Shown here in pieces: positions 46,833 to 55,700 of a DNA stretch of 64,000 nt. The position numbers were made by a program, and so were the translations under genes. A model generated the notes under the pieces. The model made no database searches. It had not been told where the DNA came from and saw only the letters and a list, made by a program, of their open reading frames with translations. The stretch is from a virus. The DNA is taken from IMG/VR virus record IMGVR_UViG_3300027714_000004, positions 62,001-126,000 of that record; one strand, 5' to 3'. Every line of letters begins with the position of its first letter. Position 1 is the stretch's first letter.

Positions 46833-49800
46833 TGTCATACGGATTAAAAATTACGGGAAACGATGATGGCGGTAACTTCACGGTTGCCGACACTGATCTA
46901 GGCATGGTCAACTTAGTAGTTACCGATGTCGGTAGAGCATCGTCCTTCAATCTTGTAGGGGGTATTCAGCCGGGCGACTATATTTACGTGAGATATCCTT
47001 CTGCGCCTGGCGGTGGAGGGTATACTCCTATACAGATGGGAGAAGGTCTATCAGCGGTTCAGATAGATAGACCTTTAATCTATAATATAGATGCTGTCTT
47101 AGTTGCGGGTTCCCCTACCTCAGACATGACCATAAACTTTAAAGGTTCCGCATGGAAGTGGCTTAATTCTCCTAATTCATATCAATCTGATACACTCTAC
47201 ACATACAATGATTTCGTAGTAGATATGGATTACTTTGTAGTCCGTAAGGCTTCTACCATCAATGCACTGGGATTGGACACCTCAGAGGATTACGGTTTCC
47301 AACTACTCAACGTAGACAGTGTATCTGGTGCTAGTGAAATCGCACTTGATTCCAGAAGTTTTACCTCTGACAAAACCTTTTACATAGAAGGGTATCTGCC
47401 CCCAGACAATAACTTCGGCGAGATAAATGGCAATTCTACCACGTTATCCTATACAGATGGTTGTTACGTCAATCTAGAATGGTCTGCCAGATCAGCGGTT
47501 CCTTTCTTTCCGTCCTTCGGAGCAGCACCCCTTCTCGGACTTTCTATCACGGATACTATGGCATATAGTATTGACGGAGATACTACTATAGTAGGTGGTG
47601 GTGGAGAACCAGAATTACGAATCTGGTCTAGTTATAATGCAATATTTGCAGCTAAACTAGGAGCGGGTATATCTTCTTCCACACCACCCAATGAGTCAGG
47701 TGGTGGTACTGTAACTCCTCCACCAACTGAACCCAACGAAATCACAGGTACAATCGACTACGTATCTGGAAACACTGTGACCGAAGGTAACACAATATCC
47801 TTTAACGCAGTAACGTCTGTATCATCCAATTACCACACTCGCGTCTTTAGACTGTCTGGGTCGGCAGGGGATGCAGGAAAAGATTTCAATACCGTAACAT
47901 CTCCATTCACCGGAACCTCCCATACCGTGACGTTGAGCACATATGACACGAGCTCTGGTCAACAGACATTTAATAATATCTATAGTCAGGGTTATGTCGG
48001 AACTTACTCTAGAGACAGAGTATCTGCCTACACAAGAGAAGTAGCAGCTTCGTATAGTAGAACCTTCGTTGGCAACTTCATTGGTAACTATTCAGGTACT
48101 ACTTCTTACCAGACCGACTTCTCTAGTAACTATAATCAAACGGTTGATTACACAAGAACTATTTCGCGTACCGAATCATTCATCGGTAACTATTCACGTT
48201 CGAGATTAGCGGTATCCACACGAACTTCTATATACTCTAGAAATATATCGTATACCGGAAACTTCCTAGGGAACTATGCAGGAGCATACTCAAGAACTCG
48301 TACAAAAACTTCCTCCTACACCAGAGATTTTTCTAGGACGGACTCATATACGGGTAATTATGAAGCTTCGCGGGTGCTTTATGAAGGTGGTGATGAAGTT
48401 ACCTTCCCACTATTCTTCGTTTCATATTACTCTAGAGTCAGACCCTCTTCATTTGCGGGTACCTACACACGAAATAGAGCAGACAGTAATTCATACACAG
48501 GGTACTATAGTAGAACCAGTACCAGAACAGTACCTGCTTCATATCTAGGAACGTACAGTAGAAACAGAGTAAGTACATATGCTAGGTCTAGAGCAACCAG
48601 TGGTTCCCAAGTATTGACCTTCAATGGTACATACACTCGATACTTTTCTGGTGCTTACAGTCGGACAGGTTACTATTCAGGAGCATACACAGCATTTTAT
48701 ACCGGAAACTTTGGGCAGACAGCAGATTACTCTAGATTTCGTCAAGTATCCTTTACAGGAAACTATAGCAGGAACGTTACATCTACCAATACCTTCTCTC
48801 GTAGTTTCACTAATACTACCCCGTACTCGTCGGCGTATAGTCGTACGACCACGGGTACCATTACGGATCCAGCGTCCACGAGGAACGTTAATTACTCTAG
48901 GTCTTTCGTAGGGGACTATGCGAACACTGGTACCTTTATGGGTAACTTTGTAGGAAACTACCTTAGGTATTTTACAAGAAACGTAGGTTACGCTAGAACC
49001 ACCGTTGGATATCAGTATCTCCCAACTCCTAGAACCTACTGGTACGAGTATCCACATGCAGAACAGATTGACGAGCCAGGGGGCCCTCCCGCTATTCTCC
49101 TACGACATATCGTAGTTTATGTCGGTAACGTAATTGTTGCAACAGGAATATCTTCGAGCCTTAATCCCACAACATATCTTTTATCGGGTGGTGTATATTA
49201 CCATAAAGGTTCTCTTAATTATTCTTCAGCAGGTGATCAGACTTACTTTAGTATTGGTCAGAGTCTTGATGGTGGGCCACCGTCAGCGGGAACATCGTAT
49301 TACACTAGAACCGGATACTATGCAAGTTCTTACGCGGGTGCCTATGCAAGAACATTTGCTGGGACTGGTACCTTTTCAAGATCTCGTCTAATGGAATATT
49401 CAAGAGTCGTTCCATATACTTTGGTTCGTACTAGTACCTATACTGGGTATTACTCTAGAAGTTATACCTCAGGCGCAGTGAGAACTGCTTCATATACTGC
49501 GTACTATGCTGGCACAGCATCATATACTAGAAACCGTGCGGCTACCTACGGAGGAAACTACACGGGTGCTGCTGTAAGTTACATATATGATCCCGAATCT
49601 GGACAGTCAAGAGTTGTATCTCCATTCTCATCACGTCAACGTATTGCTTACTATTCGGGTACCTACACAAGAGGTCTTAGTTATAGCAGAAATAGACCAA
49701 TGTCCTATGCAGGAGCATACACCAGAACTAGCGCATACTCTGCAAGTTACGTAGGGAACTACAGCAGAACTTTATCGGATAGTTATTCGGGGACATATGC

Positions 49801-50878
49801 CAATACCTATATCGGTAACTATACTGGAGCATACTCTAGAACTATCACTCAAGGTACGACATTCACAGGTAACTATGCGGGTACAGGAACACAGAACTTC
49901 ACGGGTACATATTCTAGATGGACTACGAATAGCTTCACCCGAACCCGATTACATACTATTACCAGAACCAGTTCATACTCAAGAGGCCTTTCCTTCATAG
50001 GGGAGTATACCGGAATGTATACGCGGGATAGTGTGATAACTAGACCATCTACTCTGGACTACAATGGAATTGCAATATTCACAGAGAATTTTGCGGGAGA
50101 ATACACCAGAAATAGTGGTAGTGGATTTACGAAACTCTCTACGTATTCTAGAACAAATAGTTTTCTGGGTAATTATATCGGAAACTTTTCTAGAACAGAA
50201 ACTGGTACTCCAGAGTCTACTAGAAACAGAACCAGTTCATACACAAGGACTGGGGGAGCTAGTTACGAGAGAAATATAGTAGACAGTTATGTGGGTACAT
50301 ACATTGGTAATTACACGGGCGCATCAACTCGCACACCATCCAATACTTCTGAGATTGGTTGGCAGGGAGAGAGGTTCGTTATCGAATTGAGAAGAGGTTC
50401 GGACGCTACTTCTATAGCTGCGGCAAGAGGGACTATACCAGCATTGGATTCAAAGGAGTTTACTCTTATTGATAATGATACTGGTCTATTTGTAGCTATG
50501 TCTCCTCAAGTGTTGCACCATACCGCAACCCAACACGAACTTGTATTTGACTTCTTCACCGAAGGTACGTCAGTGGTTCCTGCTAGAATTTATAGAGGTT
50601 CCTCAATACTAGTTAACTCGTTCAACTTGGTATCTAATCAAAGAAATTCGGTGATGGTGAATGAAGTCCCACCGGAAGGTTCTAATTACATTTACACTCT
50701 GAAGGTGTTCGATGGTTCGAGTTGGGTATTGTCGTCATACTATCAGGTAACTAAAGTAACCGATACTGACTATACACCCCCAACAGATGGCGGTGGCGCC
50801 CCGACTCCGACCTATACTGCTCCCACTCCTGCTTATTATACGGGTGGTACACCCTCACCACCAAGCAACGAAAATTAA
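46832..50878 (+). CDS. Giant aromatic tetrapeptide-repeat fibre protein A, 1348 aa
   Basis: Residues 1 to about 300 form a DUF6453-like head (MSYGLKITGNDDGG...), a beta domain and a Gly/Pro/Thr-rich linker. From about residue 385 to about 1165 the chain is a repeat in which an aromatic or Arg recurs every fourth position, e.g. FVGN-FIGN-YSGT and YSRT-RTKT units. It is broken by a non-repetitive domain at about 730-820. The C-terminal 180 residues hold one or two globular domains and a Pro/Thr/Gly tail. Expected to be a long fibre or adhesin. The ribosome binding site is weak and the start overlaps the preceding stop. Confidence 0.7.
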   Translation: MSYGLKITGNDDGGNFTVADTDLGMVNLVVTDVGRASSFNLVGGIQPGDYIYVRYPSAPGGGGYTPIQMGEGLSAVQIDRPLIYNIDAVLVAGSPTSDMTINFKGSAWKWLNSPNSYQSDTLYTYNDFVVDMDYFVVRKASTINALGLDTSEDYGFQLLNVDSVSGASEIALDSRSFTSDKTFYIEGYLPPDNNFGEINGNSTTLSYTDGCYVNLEWSARSAVPFFPSFGAAPLLGLSITDTMAYSIDGDTTIVGGGGEPELRIWSSYNAIFAAKLGAGISSSTPPNESGGGTVTPPPTEPNEITGTIDYVSGNTVTEGNTISFNAVTSVSSNYHTRVFRLSGSAGDAGKDFNTVTSPFTGTSHTVTLSTYDTSSGQQTFNNIYSQGYVGTYSRDRVSAYTREVAASYSRTFVGNFIGNYSGTTSYQTDFSSNYNQTVDYTRTISRTESFIGNYSRSRLAVSTRTSIYSRNISYTGNFLGNYAGAYSRTRTKTSSYTRDFSRTDSYTGNYEASRVLYEGGDEVTFPLFFVSYYSRVRPSSFAGTYTRNRADSNSYTGYYSRTSTRTVPASYLGTYSRNRVSTYARSRATSGSQVLTFNGTYTRYFSGAYSRTGYYSGAYTAFYTGNFGQTADYSRFRQVSFTGNYSRNVTSTNTFSRSFTNTTPYSSAYSRTTTGTITDPASTRNVNYSRSFVGDYANTGTFMGNFVGNYLRYFTRNVGYARTTVGYQYLPTPRTYWYEYPHAEQIDEPGGPPAILLRHIVVYVGNVIVATGISSSLNPTTYLLSGGVYYHKGSLNYSSAGDQTYFSIGQSLDGGPPSAGTSYYTRTGYYASSYAGAYARTFAGTGTFSRSRLMEYSRVVPYTLVRTSTYTGYYSRSYTSGAVRTASYTAYYAGTASYTRNRAATYGGNYTGAAVSYIYDPESGQSRVVSPFSSRQRIAYYSGTYTRGLSYSRNRPMSYAGAYTRTSAYSASYVGNYSRTLSDSYSGTYANTYIGNYTGAYSRTITQGTTFTGNYAGTGTQNFTGTYSRWTTNSFTRTRLHTITRTSSYSRGLSFIGEYTGMYTRDSVITRPSTLDYNGIAIFTENFAGEYTRNSGSGFTKLSTYSRTNSFLGNYIGNFSRTETGTPESTRNRTSSYTRTGGASYERNIVDSYVGTYIGNYTGASTRTPSNTSEIGWQGERFVIELRRGSDATSIAAARGTIPALDSKEFTLIDNDTGLFVAMSPQVLHHTATQHELVFDFFTEGTSVVPARIYRGSSILVNSFNLVSNQRNSVMVNEVPPEGSNYIYTLKVFDGSSWVLSSYYQVTKVTDTDYTPPTDGGGAPTPTYTAPTPAYYTGGTPSPPSNEN
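47975..50340 (+). repeat. 12-bp-period coding repeat region (protein A)
   Basis: Encodes the tetrapeptide repeats: codons for Tyr/Phe (tat, tac, ttc, ttt) or Arg recur every 12 bases in the + frame, interrupted at about 49020-49300 and by shorter stretches. At the DNA level the units are diverged, so the repeat is old rather than recently expanded. Confidence 0.85.
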
Positions 50879-50903
50879 TTTGAAAATCTATTGTTAAAAC
50901 TGT

Positions 50904-50911
50904 TATAAATA
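50904..50911 (+). promoter_or_regulatory. T4-type late promoter
   Basis: TATAAATA 30 bp upstream of the ATG at 50941. Confidence 0.8.
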
Positions 50912-50940
50912 GTATAATGAAAAATGTAAGGTAACCCCTG

Positions 50941-51420
50941 ATGAACTTGAAACTTGTAGTATATGTAACAATCGATACTGGAAAGATATCTAGAATCGCA
51001 TTACCCAACCATAATATAGATGCCGAAGGTGTCTCTGAAGATGGAACTTTGCGTATTATCCATATACATGAAGGTAATGTACCTGAAGGATGTAATGATC
51101 TAAGATACTTCCTAGACTATCACTGGTACGACCAAGAGACCGAATCTTTTGAGTTTATCGGACTACCACCTAATCGTCATGCTGAATGGAGTTCTGCGGA
51201 CGGTTGGACTTGGGACGAAGATCTACTGTTGCAAGACATTCTCCTAGAAAGAACCAAATTCTTATTTGCCTCCGATTGGACTCAGGCATTAGACGTTCCC
51301 CTAACAGAATCCAAACTCCAAGAGTGGAGAGACTATAGACAGGCATTGAGAGATCTCTCGACTAATGTCGGAAGTGTGTCTTCAGTGTCAGAAGTTGTTT
51401 GGCCAACAGTACCGAATTAA
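50941..51420 (+). CDS. Phage tail-fibre assembly chaperone (APC/Tfa-like), 159 aa
   Basis: C-terminal pattern RTKFLFASDWTQALDVPLTESKLQEWRDYRQALRDL (parts ASDWTQALDVPL and WRDYRQALRDL) and a final WPTVP are the phage tail-assembly-chaperone signature. It should fold or trimerise the fibre encoded just upstream. Paralogue at 60537. Begins its own late unit, continuing into gp8. Confidence 0.83.
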   Translation: MNLKLVVYVTIDTGKISRIALPNHNIDAEGVSEDGTLRIIHIHEGNVPEGCNDLRYFLDYHWYDQETESFEFIGLPPNRHAEWSSADGWTWDEDLLLQDILLERTKFLFASDWTQALDVPLTESKLQEWRDYRQALRDLSTNVGSVSSVSEVVWPTVPN

Positions 51421-51436
51421 ATAATAGGAATATACA

Positions 51437-52765
51437 ATGCTAGCCATCGTAAGACAAACAATGAGATCCCGTTTAGCAAAGGACTTATTACAAAGCGCCC
51501 AAGATATATCAAACCATTACTTTATTGGTATTGGTAAGTCTGACATTTTCAACGAGACCGACACAGTAATTGCTGCTGTCGACACGTCGAATGAAGAGAA
51601 AGAATTCAGAAACAATCTACAATCTGTTAAAAGTCTTGAAGCATCATCATTGGTGATCCCTCGTGTCAATTGGTCTAGTGGTTCATTGTACTCTGCTTGG
51701 TCGGATAAAGAGACTACATACCCATCCTATGTGATGAATGAACAGAAAGAAGTGTACCTTTGTTTGGCACAGGGTGGTACTAAAGATAATCCAAACTTGT
51801 CGACTGTATCTCCAAACTATGGTCTTGTTGGGCCAGATGCTTATCTAACTCCTTTTGTGACTTCTGATAACTATGAGTGGAAATATATGTTTTCGCTATC
51901 ACCAGAACGAGTAGTTAGTTTCCTATCTGCTAACTACATTCCCGTACTGGTATCAGACAAACTACCTGCCGAAGCAGGCCCATTCGAAGATCTATTGATC
52001 GAAGTTCAAGATTCTGCCATTCCAAGACAATTGGTTTCCGTAGAGATTGTTGAAGATGGAACTGGTTATGTCGATGGAGACCTTCCATTAATCATCGATG
52101 GTGATGGAGCAGATGCTGCTGGTACTGTTACTATATTAGGTAATAAGGCAGTTAGAGTTACCATGACTAATCGTGGAACCGACTACAGACATGCGAGTGT
52201 CAGTATTGGCGGTGTAGGAACAGGATGCGTATTAAGAGCTGTTCTATCCGATAGTAATGGACTGGGCAATGATCAGGCAAATGATTTTAAAACAAGTTCA
52301 GTTATGTTCACCATAAAACCAAATGGCGTTGAGGGTGATACTTTTATTGTAGAGAACACTTTCCGTCAAATGGGTTTGTTGAAAGATCTTAACAATTCTG
52401 CTGACGATACTCCGTTCATGGGTACGGGACTCAAAGTACTACCTTATGTAAGATTGACCGCAGCTTCTGGATTTACTTCGGGTAACCAAATTCAAGGTAC
52501 CGATTCAAACGCAGTTGGGTACATTAATGAATCTGTAAACAACAACGTATACTTCCACCAGAATGAAAGTACTGGATTTAAGTCTTTCACTATAGGTGAA
52601 CAAGTCACTGAAATTGGTGGATCTGCTAGTGGTGTCGTCTCTCTTGTATACGCAGACAATGGCGTAGATCGGTTCTCTGGCGAAGTCCTATATATTGAGA
52701 ACAGACACAGAATACAACGTGACGCACAACAACAAGAAGACATTAAGTTAGTAATCACCGTTTAA
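51437..52765 (+). CDS. 8: gp8 baseplate wedge protein, 442 aa
   Basis: gp8 features: NHYFIGIGKSDIF near the start, ASSLVIPRVNWSSGSLYSAW, YVMNEQKEVYLCL, and DNYEWKYMFSLSPERVVSFL with NYIPV. T4 gp8 has 334 aa; here extra repeats of beta-strands with Gly lie in the C-terminal half. Dimeric wedge protein binding gp7, gp10 and gp6 in T4. Confidence 0.85.
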   Translation: MLAIVRQTMRSRLAKDLLQSAQDISNHYFIGIGKSDIFNETDTVIAAVDTSNEEKEFRNNLQSVKSLEASSLVIPRVNWSSGSLYSAWSDKETTYPSYVMNEQKEVYLCLAQGGTKDNPNLSTVSPNYGLVGPDAYLTPFVTSDNYEWKYMFSLSPERVVSFLSANYIPVLVSDKLPAEAGPFEDLLIEVQDSAIPRQLVSVEIVEDGTGYVDGDLPLIIDGDGADAAGTVTILGNKAVRVTMTNRGTDYRHASVSIGGVGTGCVLRAVLSDSNGLGNDQANDFKTSSVMFTIKPNGVEGDTFIVENTFRQMGLLKDLNNSADDTPFMGTGLKVLPYVRLTAASGFTSGNQIQGTDSNAVGYINESVNNNVYFHQNESTGFKSFTIGEQVTEIGGSASGVVSLVYADNGVDRFSGEVLYIENRHRIQRDAQQQEDIKLVITV

Positions 52766-52780
52766 GGTTTAGGATTAATC

Positions 52781-55700
52781 ATGGCAGAATTTACAAATAA
52801 AACGTTCGAAGAAACATATCGCGATTTTTATAAGGCCGAAGACGGTTATCATAAGGTATTGTTTAACTCCGGACGTGCACTACAAGCACGTGAACTTATC
52901 GAGTCACAGACAATCATCCAAGAAGAGATTGCACGGTTCGGTCGTAACATATTCAAAGAAGGTGCTCTGGTAAATCCAGGCGGCGCCACCGTGAATAACC
53001 AACTAGAATATATTCGTCTAACGGCAGCTGCTGTTATCGATACGGACTTGGTGGGCAAAACGCTAACCAACGGAACTATCGAAATGAAAGTTCTAGAAGT
53101 TGTTGAAGCTGACCTCATTGATCCCGTTACTACTTTGTACGTACAGTACACAGACACATCTCTTATCGTCGATACTACTAAAGCACCTCGTGTATCTTCA
53201 CTAGACATCTTGCTTCGCGTTGATGCTCTGACCACCACGGTTCTTACTGTCATTGATGATAGCAGTGATCCTATTCCTGCATCTGGACTCGGAACTAAAG
53301 CATACTTCTCTGCGGGTGACTTCTTTGTTCAAGGACACTTTGTCTATATGGAAGGTGGTAGTTCTTTCATCGACAAGTATAGCAAATCTCCTACAACTGA
53401 TATTGGTTTCTTAATCGAACAGAATATCATCACTGAAGGTGAAGATGTTGACCTATACGACAATCAGGGTCAGGTTCCTAACCAGACTGCGCCTGGCGCA
53501 CATCGTTATCAGATCAAGTTGGTTCCTACTACTAGAGATCAAGTTCTGGTAGAAGAGAACTTTGTATTCATAGCACGTGTTGTTGACGGTGTCATTACTC
53601 GTGAAGTCAGTACATTCGACGGATACAACCGAATCAATGACCTTCTCGCCCAGCGCACAAAAGAAGAATCTGGTAACTACGTTGTCGATGAGTTCAAAGC
53701 AATCTTTGAAGAGAATGTTCTTGACGATACTCTACTCACCCTAGATGTGACCGAAGGTATCGCTTATGTTGATGGTTACAGACTAGAGATTGGTACGACT
53801 GATATTCCTGTTGATAAAGCAAGAGATCTTATTACCAAAACAAACGAACCAGTACCTGCCGCATATGGTAACTATGTTTATATTGACGAGGCTGCCTCTG
53901 AAGGTTTTGGTCGATTTGACGAGTTCGGTTATGTAAGACTCAAGACTTCTTTAAATAATACCATAGGTTATGCTAACGTACGTGGCGTACAACGAGATGC
54001 AGTTGGTACAAGAGTATATATCTTCAACATCCGTATGAATGACATTTTCGACGGTGGTACTGGTGACAAGATTGGTGTAGAGAGTTTCTCTAATGTTACT
54101 CAGTTTGATGATCCTTTCCCCGGCTATGCTGGTACTCCTCCAGTAACAGTCTTGGTAAATAGTATTATATACGAAGCATCAGATAATAGCTTGTTGTTCC
54201 CTTTACCTAGGACTAGTCCTTCGACAACCCCCTTCACTAGTAACTACACAGTTCAGCGATATACTAGACAGATTGCATCCGGTAGTGGTGAGATTAGTCT
54301 CTCAGGTGTTGAATCTACTGGATGGGTAATTTGTGAGACTGCTGGGCCAATCCTGGCTGTCTCTCCGAGCATATCGGGTACATATACCGGACTAACTCCT
54401 AACCTATCACACGATATTGCTTATTACGTAGAACTCAGTAATGTCCAATCACGTACTAAACAAATTACTACGATAGAGACGGTGACATCTCTTCCAAGTG
54501 TAGACTATCAAAAAAGACCTATATTCACTGGAGAGGTTGATGGTATCGCCCTACAATCTGTTAAGTTCCGAGACAGTGTTGCTACTGCTTGGGTAGATGC
54601 AGAAGACATCACTCACCAGTTCATCTTCGATGGTGGTCAACGTGATAACTTCTATGACCAAGTAGTTGTGTACCTTAAATCAGGATACTTACTCCCTACA
54701 GGAGCAAATCATGAGACACAGGCAATCTTCACTCACTATGATCATCAAGACGACGGAGTGTACTTTTCGTCAAGTTCATATGTAGATGATACATATGAAA
54801 CTATTCCAGACCATACTACTGCAACAGGTACAGTGATTTCTCTACGTGACGTATTGGATTTCCGTCCTACAAGAAAATTTACTTACACCGGAGAGTTTGA
54901 TGTAACCGCAGAACTTCCTCAGAACGCGTCTGCTATCACGATCAACACTATACAATATTATCTATCTCGTATTGACATCCTCGTTGCCAATGCAACTGAT
55001 AGTCGAGGAGAGATCGGATTTGGTGAGCTACAGGTTATTCGAGGGGAATCTAACATAGACCCACGTGAACCCGAAATACCAACGGGTTCTATGGCATTGT
55101 ACAAGTTCCGATTGAATCCATATACCTTTAATTCATCTGATCTCGTAAGCACTTATATTCCAAACAAGCGTTTCACGATGAAAGATATCGGTAAACTGGA
55201 ACGCCGCGTCGAAGACCTATACGAACTGACCACGTTGAGTCTACTAGAGTCTAACACTAACTCATTGACTGTATTGGATGCCAATGGTAATGCAAGAACC
55301 AAAGCTGGTTTCATCGCAGATAACTTTAGCACATTCACTTTTTCTGATATTGATAATCCGCAATACCGAGCATCTATAGATCCACAGGGTCTATTGAAAC
55401 CGTCATTCCGTGAAAACTCAGTTCGACTGGCGTACAGTACCGACAATGTTAATGCTGTTGAGAAACATGGTGACCTAGTAACCCTACCATATTCGGATGC
55501 TCCTCTGGTATCACAGTTGCTTGCGACCGATACTATGAATGTAAATCCATTTGCGGTTCTTACACAAACTGGACACATGGATCTTTCTCCATCTTCGGAT
55601 GAGTGGGTAGAGACACGTAACCTACCAAATGTTATGCAAACTACGGTACGTCGATTCGAGACTCCACGTACACGTCCTGCTTTAAGGAATAATAGAAATA

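Noticed and set aside
48276-50279. Several alternate-frame ORFs in the giant repeat gene
   Set aside because: His/Thr/Gln-rich frames created by the 12-bp repeat period; no ribosome binding sites.
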